64,000 nt of DNA from Arcticibacter pallidicorallinus (GTDB lineage: Bacteria; Bacteroidota; Bacteroidia; Sphingobacteriales; Sphingobacteriaceae): NCBI RefSeq assembly GCF_003002875.1, contig NZ_PVTH01000006.1, forward strand, positions 62,001 to 126,000, read 5' to 3'. This document shows, piece after piece, positions 45,447 through 54,309 of this stretch; position 1 is the first letter of the stretch; every line of letters starts with the position of its first letter. The notes beneath the pieces were generated by a model. It searched no databases. It saw only the letters and a program-made list of their open reading frames with translations, and was not told the DNA's origin. Both the position numbers and the translations under genes were made by a program.

Positions 45447-46145
45447 TTAGAAAAGAAATGTGATAAGTATCGTAAGTAAGCAAAGGAACAGCACAGGAAG
45501 CACAGACGAGAACTTCTTCGATGTAAACTTCACTTTATTTAAAGGCCCCTGCTGGGAGGCAACGATCTCGCCGGTTATCAGGCCCCTGTGTTCGAGTTCA
45601 AAGAAGCACCTGGCAGTCGCAATGGAATCATCTAACGCATTATGAGGATTTCGCAGATTTTCATTAAACAGCAGCTCATACAGCTGTCCCAGTTTCAGAA
45701 AACTGGCACTCGGGTTCCTGACCAGCTTTACTGTCGCCATCATGGTACAGAAAGCCGGACAACATAGAGCCATGTTTGGAAGCCGGGCACGGTAATAGTC
45801 TGCTCCGATCATATGCAGATCCAGTTCTGTAAAGTGTCCCACAATGATCGGTTTGTATTTCGAAAGATCTGCAGATAAGTCTTTCATTATCTCGAGCCGT
45901 GACTTCCCGTGTTCCTTTCGGTATTCATCCGAAAACCCGTGTATCTTGAACGAACCTGGAGACACCACAAAGTCTTCGTCGTTAATGAAGTGGTCTTTCT
46001 GAAGAAGCTCCTCCCCCTTCCTGGAGTACACCACCCAGGATATCTGGACAATATGTGGCCAGTTCCCTTCCTTAGAGTAAGGCCTGTCCCAGCGTTTGGG
46101 CAGGCCTGAAGTTTCAGTATCTATAAATAAATAGTAATCATTCAC
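45447..46145 (-). CDS. tail-anchored DnaQ-like 3'-5' exonuclease
   Basis: 232 residues; the start is a GTG at 46145 because no ATG precedes the conserved FIDTETSG. DEDDh exonuclease domain (residues 1-180) with Asp9 and Glu11, a second Asp in LDLHMIGAD, and the His/Asp pair in NPHNALDDSIATA. The last 19 residues (VLPVLFLCLLTILITFLF) are a hydrophobic tail that would anchor it in the inner membrane, unusual for this family. It is upstream of the cNMP/CBS protein gene (6 nt), a pairing seen in other bacteria. Confidence 0.85.
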   Translation of the reverse strand: MNDYYLFIDTETSGLPKRWDRPYSKEGNWPHIVQISWVVYSRKGEELLQKDHFINDEDFVVSPGSFKIHGFSDEYRKEHGKSRLEIMKDLSADLSKYKPIIVGHFTELDLHMIGADYYRARLPNMALCCPAFCTMMATVKLVRNPSASFLKLGQLYELLFNENLRNPHNALDDSIATARCFFELEHRGLITGEIVASQQGPLNKVKFTSKKFSSVLPVLFLCLLTILITFLF

Positions 46146-46196
46146 CTTTAATTCATTGGTTAGTTTAATGTCCTTTCAATAAACTACGAAGACCTC

Positions 46197-46961
46197 TTAA
46201 ATGGTCCTTTGCCTTACTGCCTCATAAAGTATCACTCCCGCAGAAACGGAAACGTTAAGCGAACCGATCGTACCACTCATCGGAATCTTGGACAAGTGGT
46301 CTGCCACGCGGATAATTTCAGAAGAAATCCCATCCTCTTCTGAACCCATCACGATAGCTGTAGGGCCTTTGAAATCAACCTTGTACAAATAATCATTCGT
46401 CTTCTCCGTACAGGCAACAATTTGTATACCAGACTCCTGCAGGTATCGAACAACCTTGCTCAGACTCTCATGACGGCAAACCGGAATGTTAAATAGCGCG
46501 CCCGCTGATGTCTTTATGGTATCCGGATTAATCTGCGCAGAGCCTTTCACAGGAACGATGATGGCATGCACCCCCGAACACTCAGCGGTTCTAGCTATCG
46601 CACCCATATTCCTCACGTCGGTGATGCCATCCAATATCAACAGCAAGGGAACCTCACCCTTTTCGTAAACGAGAGGAACAATATCTTCAATTTTTTGGTA
46701 TGTTATCGGTGACACCATTCCGATTACGCCCTGGTGGTTTTTCTGCGTTATGCGGTTCAACTTCTCCACGGGCACTTGCTGATAGGTTATTTCAGCTTCC
46801 TTTAGTAACACTCTTAACTCATTGAACAAAGCACCCGTAAGGCCCCGCTGTACATACACTGCTTCAATATCCTGTCCGCTTTTAATCGCTTCAATCAACG
46901 CTCTGATACCAAAGATCATTTGATTATGCTCCCTGCGGACTCTGTCGGAATTAGTATTCAT
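46197..46961 (-). CDS. rlmB: 23S rRNA (guanosine-2'-O)-methyltransferase
   Basis: 254 residues of the SPOUT/TrmH family. N-terminal substrate-binding domain (IFGIRALIEAIKSGQ, AVYVQRGLTG), then the knot with LILDGITDVRNMGAIARTAECSG, IVMGSEEDGIS and LNVSVSAGVILYE. RlmB methylates G2251 of 23S rRNA; other TrmH-family enzymes cannot be fully excluded. It is convergent-free, divergent from dnaB. Confidence 0.9.
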   Translation of the reverse strand: MNTNSDRVRREHNQMIFGIRALIEAIKSGQDIEAVYVQRGLTGALFNELRVLLKEAEITYQQVPVEKLNRITQKNHQGVIGMVSPITYQKIEDIVPLVYEKGEVPLLLILDGITDVRNMGAIARTAECSGVHAIIVPVKGSAQINPDTIKTSAGALFNIPVCRHESLSKVVRYLQESGIQIVACTEKTNDYLYKVDFKGPTAIVMGSEEDGISSEIIRVADHLSKIPMSGTIGSLNVSVSAGVILYEAVRQRTI

Positions 46962-47108
46962 TCATAAAAATTTATCTGACAAATTACTGTTTTTTTGCGC
47001 ATATTATACTTAATAAATTCCCCGCAGCTTTCGTTTTTAACATCATGGAAACTTTTCAACACTATCTAGCGACTATTAACACCCTGATAAAGCGCCTCCA
47101 CTAACATG

Positions 47109-47117
47109 TTATCCACA
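47109..47117 (+). promoter_or_regulatory. DnaA-box-like site upstream of dnaB
   Basis: TTATCCACA is identical to the consensus DnaA box of E. coli. It is single and lies 98 nt before the dnaB start, so it may link dnaB expression to DnaA. A single box can occur by chance. Confidence 0.4.
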
Positions 47118-47202
47118 TAGCAATGTTAATATCTAAAAACAGTCTTGTTGTAAAAATCGGGATCCTTTCATTAGTTGTGCAGAACTAGACAAACCGATTG
47201 TG

Positions 47203-47210
47203 TATTTTTG
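47203..47210 (+). promoter_or_regulatory. -7 box of dnaB
   Basis: TATTTTTG matches TAnnTTTG and lies 4 nt before the ATG at 47215; TTG at 47175 is somewhat too far (25 nt). Transcription would begin about the first ATG or a little later. Confidence 0.4.
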
Positions 47211-47214
47211 CATA

Positions 47215-48783
47215 ATGAGTTTAGAAATGGAAAACGGGGGATTCAACCCCGACAGAAAATCCACGGGGACAGACAGGAGAACTCGTCTTACAAATATGGT
47301 GAGTGGACTAGGAAAGCTTCCTCCTCAGGCAATCGATTTGGAAGAGGCCGTATTAGGTGCACTCATGCTGGAAAAAGATGCCCTGTCTGCAGTTATCGAC
47401 ATTCTGAAACCAGAGCTCTTTTATAAAGAAACACATCAAAAGATATTCGCTTCTATAGCAACGCTTTTCCAGAAGTCGTCTCCGATCGACATCCTGACGG
47501 TTACATCCCAGCTCAGGCAGCAAGGAGACCTGGAAATGGTAGGAGGTGCATATTATATCACCGAGCTTACAAATCGTGTAGTATCAGCTGCAAACATCGA
47601 ATATCATGCCCGTATCATCTCTCAGAAGTTCATTCAGAGAGAACTGATCCGAATATCTACAGAGATCATCCAGAACGCGTACGAAGACACTACCGATATA
47701 TTCGACCTTCTGGATCATGCCGAAAAGAACCTTTTCGACATTGCGCAGAACAATCTTCGCCGCGATTCCCGGAAAATGGATGACATCATCCGTGAATCAT
47801 TAGACTCGCTTGAAAAATTGCGCGATCGTGTGGACGGGCTCACAGGAGTACCATCAGGCTTTACCGCTTTAGACAGGATGACATCTGGATGGCAGCCTTC
47901 GGATCTGGTCATCATTGCGGCACGTCCTGCAATGGGTAAAACTGCTTTCGTGCTTAGCTGTGCAAGAAATGCCGCAGTTCAATTCAACAAACCTGTAGTG
48001 GTCTTCTCTTTGGAGATGTCCTCTGTTCAGCTCGTCAACAGGTTAATTTCCGGAGAAACGGAAATAGAGCAAGAGAAGATTCGTAAAGGGAATTTAGCTG
48101 AGTGGGAATGGCAGCAGCTTCACTCCAAGATAGGGACCTTGACCGAAGCACCTCTTTTTATAGATGATACTCCGGCTTTGAACATTTTTGAGTTCAGGGC
48201 TAAGTGTAGACGTCTGAAAGCGCAGTACGATATTCAGATGATCATCATTGACTACTTGCAGCTCATGCATGGAAAAGGTGAAGGAAAAGGTGGTAACCGT
48301 GAGCAGGAAATCGGTAGTATATCCCGGGCTCTTAAATCCGTAGCTAAGGAACTCAACGTACCGGTTATTGCCCTGTCGCAGTTAAGCCGTGCCGTAGAAA
48401 GTCGCCCGGGAGGAAATAAGAAGCCAATGCTTTCCGATTTACGTGAATCTGGATCTATTGAGCAGGATGCCGACATGGTACTCTTCCTTTACCGGCCTGA
48501 ATACTATGGTCTTACCGAGGACGAAGAAGGCCGGTCAACAGTAGGTATCGGCGAGGTAATCATTGCCAAGCACCGTAATGGTGAAACAGGAACAATTCCG
48601 CTCCGCTTCATCGGCAAGTATGTAAAGTTTGCCGACCTGGAAGACGATTTCAATGTCAGCTCAGCACCTGTAAACACTGACCCTTTCGCAGGAATGGCCC
48701 CTTCAACCGACTTTGACAAGCCTAACAGTTTCATCACCCGACCATCGCGTATGGACGACATGGACGATGAGGCACCATTTTAG
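47215..48783 (+). CDS. dnaB: replicative DNA helicase
   Basis: 522 residues from the ATG at 47215; an in-frame ATG at 47227 would fit the promoter spacing equally. N-terminal DnaB domain (about 30-130: PPQAIDLEEAVLGALML), RecA-like helicase domain (about 180-455) with Walker A ARPAMGKTAF (Lys242), Walker B MIIIDYLQLM, and RKHR-like IIAKHRNG near the end. No intein. It is the hexameric replicative helicase. Its stop overlaps the chrA stop on the other strand by 3 nt. Confidence 0.97.
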   Translation: MSLEMENGGFNPDRKSTGTDRRTRLTNMVSGLGKLPPQAIDLEEAVLGALMLEKDALSAVIDILKPELFYKETHQKIFASIATLFQKSSPIDILTVTSQLRQQGDLEMVGGAYYITELTNRVVSAANIEYHARIISQKFIQRELIRISTEIIQNAYEDTTDIFDLLDHAEKNLFDIAQNNLRRDSRKMDDIIRESLDSLEKLRDRVDGLTGVPSGFTALDRMTSGWQPSDLVIIAARPAMGKTAFVLSCARNAAVQFNKPVVVFSLEMSSVQLVNRLISGETEIEQEKIRKGNLAEWEWQQLHSKIGTLTEAPLFIDDTPALNIFEFRAKCRRLKAQYDIQMIIIDYLQLMHGKGEGKGGNREQEIGSISRALKSVAKELNVPVIALSQLSRAVESRPGGNKKPMLSDLRESGSIEQDADMVLFLYRPEYYGLTEDEEGRSTVGIGEVIIAKHRNGETGTIPLRFIGKYVKFADLEDDFNVSSAPVNTDPFAGMAPSTDFDKPNSFITRPSRMDDMDDEAPF

Positions 48784-50003
48784 AACAATAGACCCAGCAG
48801 GACCCCGGTTAGAATCAACCATGGGGTTCTGATCCTGGTAAAGCATAAAAGGCAGATCGTCGCGGCGATAATTCCCAACTCGAAGAGAGACGACCCTTCA
48901 CTCTTCAAAAGCATCGGTTGTAGAAGAAAGAGAAAAGCGGCAATTACAAAGCCAACAGCCACGGCATTTATTCCCGACAGCGAATTCCTGATTCTTCCTA
49001 TTTTCTTGAGATCATCCCAAAAAGGAACGAAGAAAAGGACCAATATAACTCCCGGCAGATTGATACCTAAAGTCGCTACAAGACTTCCCGCTATCTGGCC
49101 AGGAATACCGTTTCCGGCATTTTTCATGGCCATTGTACCGACAAAAGAAGTGAAAGAAAACGTAGGCCCGGGTAGGATTTGCTGGAACGCATAGCCGCTC
49201 AGGAACTCGTCGGATGTTAAATAGCCTTTCATTTCCACAAACTCCGTGAACATCAGCGGAACAAGAACCTGCCCTCCGCCAAAGATGATGATACCGTTTC
49301 GATAAAAGTTTTCAAACAGGCGAATGGGGAGACTGAAGGGTGAAGTTTGATTGATGACGGCACCCAGCGATGCAAAAAACAATAAAATCCCGATAAAGTA
49401 TAGAACCTTCTTTTGATTTATATTCCGGAAAATGCTCGGATGCAAGCCTCGCTCCCTTGAAGAGCTATCCAAAGCAGCGGAAATGATTCCACCGATCAGA
49501 ATCAGAATCGGAAATACGAATGCGTTCTTCAGAATCAGCGTAACAATTACAGCTCCGAATGCAAGCCACAACGACAGTCTCGTCTTCAGCTGACTGCGGG
49601 AGAGTTTAATAGACGCGTAACCGACAATACCAACGGCAATCGGCTGAATATAAGCCATCACATGATGAAACCCCGATTTTTCACCCAATAGGGAATAGAT
49701 AATCCCGATGAAGCACAGAAACGCTGCCGAAGGAAATATCCAGATGAGAAATGTGATGAGAGATAAATAAATGCCGCCGACCTTGTATGCGATTCCCACT
49801 AGAGTTTGCGTAGAAGACGGCCCGGGAAGAACCATAGTCATCGCGTTTAGCTCCAGGAGCTCCTCCTCACTAATGTACCTTCTCTTGAGGACAAAGTCCT
49901 TCAGCATCATTGCGAGATGCGCCTGCGCACCGCCAAAAGCCGTTAAAGTAAAGATCACTACATCTTTGAGGAATAACAGCTTTTTAGCGTTCAGCCTAAT
50001 CAT
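48780..50003 (-). CDS. chromate transporter family protein (ChrA-like)
   Basis: 407 residues from the ATG at 50003; upstream in-frame codons lie in the TPR gene and are ignored. Two CHR domains of about six helices each: the first with TLTAFGGAQAHLAMM, NAMTMVLPGPSSTQ; the second with IIFGGGQVLVP and QQILPGPTFSFTSFVGTMA. This is the long-chain CHR architecture for chromate efflux, but many members have no tested role in chromate resistance. The ATG overlaps the stop of the TPR gene by 8 nt, so they are coupled. Confidence 0.9.
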   Translation of the reverse strand: MIRLNAKKLLFLKDVVIFTLTAFGGAQAHLAMMLKDFVLKRRYISEEELLELNAMTMVLPGPSSTQTLVGIAYKVGGIYLSLITFLIWIFPSAAFLCFIGIIYSLLGEKSGFHHVMAYIQPIAVGIVGYASIKLSRSQLKTRLSLWLAFGAVIVTLILKNAFVFPILILIGGIISAALDSSSRERGLHPSIFRNINQKKVLYFIGILLFFASLGAVINQTSPFSLPIRLFENFYRNGIIIFGGGQVLVPLMFTEFVEMKGYLTSDEFLSGYAFQQILPGPTFSFTSFVGTMAMKNAGNGIPGQIAGSLVATLGINLPGVILVLFFVPFWDDLKKIGRIRNSLSGINAVAVGFVIAAFLFLLQPMLLKSEGSSLFELGIIAATICLLCFTRIRTPWLILTGVLLGLLF

Positions 50004-50331
50004 CTTCGTAATCCTGACCTGTCGCAGACAGATATACCGTTTGCAATTCTGAAAAAGCATGCATATTGCGCACCGCCTTGGCAACTGACATGCCTTTTTG
50101 ATAAGTTTTGATAGCCTCCTCCTGCCTTCCAAGCTTTTCATACAGTTTGCCTGCATGATAATAGGTTCCTACATAATCCTCATTATTGGCCATCAAGTCT
50201 TCAAAGTAAGATAACGCTTCTTGAAGCTGCTGTCTTTTCGTATATTCAGTTGCCAGAGCATATTTAATGAATGGATCGGAGGGGTCGTTCTCTAAAAAAG
50301 CGAAAAGCTTTTGCAATCGGTCGTCGTTCAT
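49996..50331 (-). CDS. short TPR protein
   Basis: 111 residues with about three tetratricopeptide repeats (DPFIKYALATEYTKRQQ, EALSYFEDLMANNEDYVGTYYHAGKLYEKLG and EAIKTYQKGMSVAKAV in outline). No signal peptide, so cytoplasmic. It overlaps the chrA start by 8 nt. A protein-protein adaptor; partner unknown. Divergent from the bifunctional nuclease gene. Confidence 0.8.
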   Translation of the reverse strand: MNDDRLQKLFAFLENDPSDPFIKYALATEYTKRQQLQEALSYFEDLMANNEDYVGTYYHAGKLYEKLGRQEEAIKTYQKGMSVAKAVRNMHAFSELQTVYLSATGQDYEDD

Positions 50332-50354
50332 TATAAAAAACTGCTTTTTTAATC

Positions 50355-50362
50355 TATTTTTG
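50355..50362 (+). promoter_or_regulatory. -7 box of bifunctional nuclease gene
   Basis: TATTTTTG matches TAnnTTTG, 37 nt before the ATG. No clear TTG upstream. Confidence 0.4.
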
Positions 50363-50399
50363 CAAAATAAAACAAAACAGGCGATTAAGGGTAAACGGA

Positions 50400-50996
50400 A
50401 TGAAAAAAATCAAATTGGAAATTGTAGGGTTGTCATATAGTCAGACGCAATCCGGCGCTTATGCCCTTGTGCTCGGCGAAGTGAACGGAAGACGCCGATT
50501 GCCTATCATCATCGGTGGTTCAGAGGCTCAGGCCATTGCCGTCGAAATTGAGAAAATGACACCAACCCGTCCCCTTACTCACGACTTATTCAAATCATTC
50601 GCAGTCGCCTTCCAGATCAACATTCAGGAGGTAATTATCTACAACCTTGTAGACGGAATATTTTTCGCGAAATTAATATGCAGTGACGGAAACCAGGTAC
50701 AGGAGATCGACGCAAGAACATCAGACGCAGTTGCTTTGGCCGTACGCTTTGGCTGTCCGATTCACACATATGAATTTATACTCGCTTCCGCAGGCATAAT
50801 GATAGAGGGAAATGATTTTGTGTTTCTTGAAAACATCGATGCAGCTGCCGGTGAAGAAAAGCCAGAAGCGACGTCAGGCTATTCCTCTTTTAGCGACGAC
50901 GAGCTTAAAGAGAAACTACAGCAGGCTTTAGCAGAAGAAGCTTATGAAAAGGCTGTAAAAATTCGCGATGAACTCTCCAAAAGAAAGTCTTCATAA
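50400..50996 (+). CDS. bifunctional nuclease family protein (DUF151)
   Basis: 198 residues. BFN/DUF151 domain (about 1-135): VLGEVNGRRRLPIIIGGSEAQAIA, RPLTHDLFKSF and DARTSDAVALAVRFGCPI. A C-terminal UvrB/UvrC-type motif (about 165-198, LKEKLQQALAEEAYEKAVKIRDEL) is present. The plant relative is a nuclease; the bacterial role is not settled. It is followed by a nucleoside transporter gene after 37 nt. Confidence 0.85.
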   Translation: MKKIKLEIVGLSYSQTQSGAYALVLGEVNGRRRLPIIIGGSEAQAIAVEIEKMTPTRPLTHDLFKSFAVAFQINIQEVIIYNLVDGIFFAKLICSDGNQVQEIDARTSDAVALAVRFGCPIHTYEFILASAGIMIEGNDFVFLENIDAAAGEEKPEATSGYSSFSDDELKEKLQQALAEEAYEKAVKIRDELSKRKSS

Positions 50997-51033
50997 GCCA
51001 CAAAAAGCAAAACACAATTACAGCAACATATAA

Positions 51034-52302
51034 ATGGAAAGATTCACCGGCATAATTGGTATCGTACTAATTTTCGCCATTGCTTTTTTGATGTCTAACA
51101 ACCGTAAGGCAATCAACTACCGTCTCGTTTTCTCAGGTTTAGCCATCCAACTCGTTCTAGCCGTATTCATCTTAAAAGTTCCAGCCGGCAAAGCCATATT
51201 CGCCTGGCTAGGCGCAGGAGTCACCAAGGTTTTAGACTTTTCTCATGCCGGCGCTAACTTTGTATTCGGTCCTCTGGCCAACAAAGTCGCCCTCAACACC
51301 GCTTTCGGCGTCGACACCATCTTCTTTTTCAACATCGTTCCCACCATCATCTTCGTAGCCGTACTGGTTAGCGTAGCCTACTATCTCGGCATCATGCAGC
51401 GGATCGTAAAAGTCTTCGCATACGCAGTTTATAAACTTATGGGAGTCTCAGGAGCCGAAGCGCTTTCTAACATTGCAAGTGCATTTGTTGGGCAGGTCGA
51501 AGCTCAGATCATGATCAAGCCTTACCTTAAGGGTATGACCATGTCTGAACTGCTGGCCTCTATGACAGGCAGCATGGCTTGTATAGCCGGCGGGGTAATG
51601 GCCATATACATTTCGTTTGGCGTTCCCGCTGAGTACCTGCTGGCGGCCAGTATTATGGCAGCACCGGCCGCACTGGTTATTTCAAAAATTGTCTGGCCTG
51701 AGACCCAGGTCTCTGAAACTAAGGGCGAAGTATCCCTTGAAGTCCAGAAAACAAGCGCAAACCTGGTAGATTCAATCTCCCATGGAGCAAGCGACGGCTT
51801 AAAGGTGGGACTGAACGTTGTGGCTATGCTAATAGGTTTTATTGCCATTATTGCTTTGGTGGATTACGTACTTGGAGGAATTGGCTCCGTGCTTGGAGGA
51901 TGGGGTCTTTCCCTGGCATTTGTTGGCATAGACATTCACCATTTAAGTCTTAATCAAATTTTAGGTTCCCTGTTTTCCCTGTTTGCATGGGCTATGGGAG
52001 TTCCTTTCAAAGACATTCAGGCCGCAGGCTCGCTGATGGGCACCAAGATGGTGATCAACGAATTCGTTGCCTACCTTGACCTGGCTAAAGTTAAAGATAC
52101 CATTGATCCAAAGACCCTCGTGATCACCAGCTTCGCGCTGTGCGGTTTCGCCAATTTCAGTTCAATAGCCATACAGGTTGGCGGAATTGGTGAGCTGGCT
52201 CCGGAAAGAAGATCGGACCTTGCAAAATTAGGCGTAAAGGCCTTGATCTGCGGAACCTTAGCATCTTATCTTTCCGCAACAATAGCAGGAATTCTGATAT
52301 AA
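51034..52302 (+). CDS. concentrative nucleoside transporter (NupC/CNT)
   Basis: 422 residues, about ten helices. CNT family motifs: VFGPLANK, the binding-site GQVEAQIMIKPYL and GSMACIAGGVMAIYIS, and the C-terminal ALCGFANFSSIAIQVGGIG. It imports nucleosides with Na+ or H+ through the inner membrane. Followed by a 61-bp palindromic terminator. Confidence 0.95.
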   Translation: MERFTGIIGIVLIFAIAFLMSNNRKAINYRLVFSGLAIQLVLAVFILKVPAGKAIFAWLGAGVTKVLDFSHAGANFVFGPLANKVALNTAFGVDTIFFFNIVPTIIFVAVLVSVAYYLGIMQRIVKVFAYAVYKLMGVSGAEALSNIASAFVGQVEAQIMIKPYLKGMTMSELLASMTGSMACIAGGVMAIYISFGVPAEYLLAASIMAAPAALVISKIVWPETQVSETKGEVSLEVQKTSANLVDSISHGASDGLKVGLNVVAMLIGFIAIIALVDYVLGGIGSVLGGWGLSLAFVGIDIHHLSLNQILGSLFSLFAWAMGVPFKDIQAAGSLMGTKMVINEFVAYLDLAKVKDTIDPKTLVITSFALCGFANFSSIAIQVGGIGELAPERRSDLAKLGVKALICGTLASYLSATIAGILI

Positions 52303-52310
52303 AAGAAGAA

Positions 52311-52371
52311 AGATTAACCCATAAAAAAAGGTATCCGGAAATTCCGGATACCTTTTTTTATGGGTTAATCT
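52311..52371. terminator. 61-bp perfect palindrome, bidirectional terminator
   Basis: Arms 52312-52340 and 52342-52370 are exact complements around base 52341, and the outer pair 52311/52371 extends it to 30 bp per arm. The core is GGTATCCGG/CCGGATACC with seven A left and seven T right, so it is a strong terminator for both the nucleoside transporter and citrate synthase. Confidence 0.9.
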
Positions 52372-52385
52372 ACAGAAACGGCTAA

Positions 52386-53675
52386 TTAACCTCTGTCATT
52401 TATGTCAACGTACTGCTTGTCAACTCCGCCAACATATACCTGTCTTGGTCTGCCTATTGGCTCTTTGTTTTCTCTCATCTCTTTCCATTGAGCAATCCAT
52501 CCTGGTAAACGTCCCAGTGCGAACAGAACCGTAAACATGTCTGTAGGGAAGCCAAGAGCTCTGTAGATAATTCCTGAATAGAAATCGACGTTCGGATATA
52601 GCTTCCGCTCAACGAAGTATGGATCATTCAATGCAGCATCTTCCAATTTCTTGGCGATCTCCAGAATTGGATCGTTAATTCCTAATTTATCAAGGATCTT
52701 ATCACACGCTGATTTGATGATATTTGCTCTCGGATCGAAGTTTTTATAGACACGGTGACCAAATCCCATTAAACGGAAGTTATCATCCTTATCCTTAGCC
52801 TTGTTGATCCACTTCTCTGTATCACCCCCATCATTTTTGATGAGTTCAAGCATTTCAATAACAGCCTGATTCGCTCCGCCATGCAACGGACCCCAAAGTG
52901 CAGAAATACCTGCAGAAATAGACGCAGGTAAGTTACATCCCGATGAGCCTACGATACGAACGGTTGACGTAGAACAATTTTGCTCATGGTCGGCATGAAG
53001 AATCAACAATTTATCCAGCGCATCAACAACAACTGGGTCAATCTCAACTTCTTCTGTAACCTGACCGAAAGTCATATTCATAAAATTCGCCACATAGCTC
53101 AAGCTGTGTTTTGGATAGATGAAAGGCTCACCCAATGACCCTTTATAGATCCAGGAAACGATTGTTGGCATTTTAGCAAAAAGCTTGATAATGCTCAAAT
53201 TGATATCTTCAGCAGATGGATTAGCGTTAAGACTTTCAGGGGAGAATGCGGATAAAGAGCTTACAAGGGAACACAATTGCCCCATCGGATGTGCCTTTGG
53301 AGGAAATCCATCATAAAATTTCTTCATATCCTCATGCAAAAGCATGTGCTTGCTGATTTGATGCTTGAAATTATCGATCTCCGCGTGAGTAGGTAAATTC
53401 CCGTAAATCAATAGGTATGCAACTTCAATGAAACTGGATTTTTCTGCAAGATCTTCGATCTTGTATCCACGGTACTTGAGTATTCCATGTTCACCATCTA
53501 AATAAGTGATAGCACTTTTAGTACTTCCCGTGTTTTTAAACCCACTATCTAACGTGATGTAACCGGTTTGATCTCTAAGCTTTGAAATATCTATGGCATT
53601 CTCATTCTCTGTACCGCTGGTAACTGGTAACTCGTACGTTTTATCTCCTAGGTTTAAAATAGCTTTTTCTGACAT
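52386..53675 (-). CDS. gltA: citrate synthase
   Basis: 429 residues, type I (hexameric Gram-negative type) length. Motifs are LDGEHGILKYRGYKIEDLAE, LHADHEQNCSTSTVR, SLWGPLHGGANQAV-like GISALWGPLHGGANQAVIEML and MGFGHRVYKNFDPRA with catalytic His and Asp residues. It condenses acetyl-CoA with oxaloacetate. No other TCA gene is adjacent. Confidence 0.97.
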   Translation of the reverse strand: MSEKAILNLGDKTYELPVTSGTENENAIDISKLRDQTGYITLDSGFKNTGSTKSAITYLDGEHGILKYRGYKIEDLAEKSSFIEVAYLLIYGNLPTHAEIDNFKHQISKHMLLHEDMKKFYDGFPPKAHPMGQLCSLVSSLSAFSPESLNANPSAEDINLSIIKLFAKMPTIVSWIYKGSLGEPFIYPKHSLSYVANFMNMTFGQVTEEVEIDPVVVDALDKLLILHADHEQNCSTSTVRIVGSSGCNLPASISAGISALWGPLHGGANQAVIEMLELIKNDGGDTEKWINKAKDKDDNFRLMGFGHRVYKNFDPRANIIKSACDKILDKLGINDPILEIAKKLEDAALNDPYFVERKLYPNVDFYSGIIYRALGFPTDMFTVLFALGRLPGWIAQWKEMRENKEPIGRPRQVYVGGVDKQYVDINDRG

Positions 53676-53694
53676 ATATTTGGATGTTGCAACG

Positions 53695-53702
53695 CAAAAT
53701 TA
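53695..53702 (-). promoter_or_regulatory. -7 box of citrate synthase gene
   Basis: TAATTTTG on the minus strand matches TAnnTTTG, 19 nt before the ATG; TTTC at 18 nt upstream is a candidate -33 element. Confidence 0.45.
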
Positions 53703-53914
53703 ATTAAATATGTAAATCCTGAAAGTTAATTATGGAATAGCATTGTAATTTTTTTGTAAGCTCAAATAATGAATTTACGCTTTTAAATCACATCACACTC
53801 AAATTTCAACCACAATATACCATTTATGTGTATATTTATGTAATCATTTCAAACCTTTTCACATTCCAAGCGTAGAACGTGTACATTTATGCGAAAGGTT
53901 GATACACTCATTCT

Positions 53915-54301
53915 ATGAAAAAAGAGATACTGATAGTTGATGACGAAGTAAGCATATTGAAACTTCTCAATTTTGTACTTTCAAAAGACTATAACCTCGT
54001 CATCAAGAATAGCGGTGTTGAAGCGATTAGCTGGTTGGAAGAAGGTAATGACCCCGCTCTGATCATATCAGACCTGCATATGCCCTATTTTGACGGTTCT
54101 TCTTTCATTCATAATCTTAAGGTAAGTGGCTATTACAGGGATATTCCCGTAATTCTATTATCGGGGAATGACGACCTGACCAGCGTAGCCAATAACATGA
54201 CCCGGAAGGCGGAAGCCTACATACACAAGCCTTTCAATCCGGAGGCCCTTAAAGCTGAGATCACTAAGCTGCTCTCCCAATCTCATCAACACTCAAAATA
54301 G
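53915..54301 (+). CDS. single-domain response regulator
   Basis: 128 residues: only a receiver domain, with phospho-acceptor Asp53 (IISDLHMPYFDG), acidic pair Asp10/Glu11 and the Lys in AYIHKPFNPEAL. No output domain. It sits 8 nt before a transferase gene whose own N-terminal domain resembles a receiver without the catalytic residues. The pair suggests phospho-relay control of exopolysaccharide initiation; the kinase is not in the window. Confidence 0.9.
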   Translation: MKKEILIVDDEVSILKLLNFVLSKDYNLVIKNSGVEAISWLEEGNDPALIISDLHMPYFDGSSFIHNLKVSGYYRDIPVILLSGNDDLTSVANNMTRKAEAYIHKPFNPEALKAEITKLLSQSHQHSK

Positions 54302-54309
54302 ACGCTAAG

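Noticed and set aside
47045-47104. 19-codon frame upstream of dnaB (METFQHYLATIN...)
   Set aside because: Could be a leader peptide, but short frames like this occur by chance in AT-rich spacers.
50004-50156. Longer N-terminus for the chromate transporter
   Set aside because: It would run through the upstream TPR gene in another frame and adds a basic segment of no quality.
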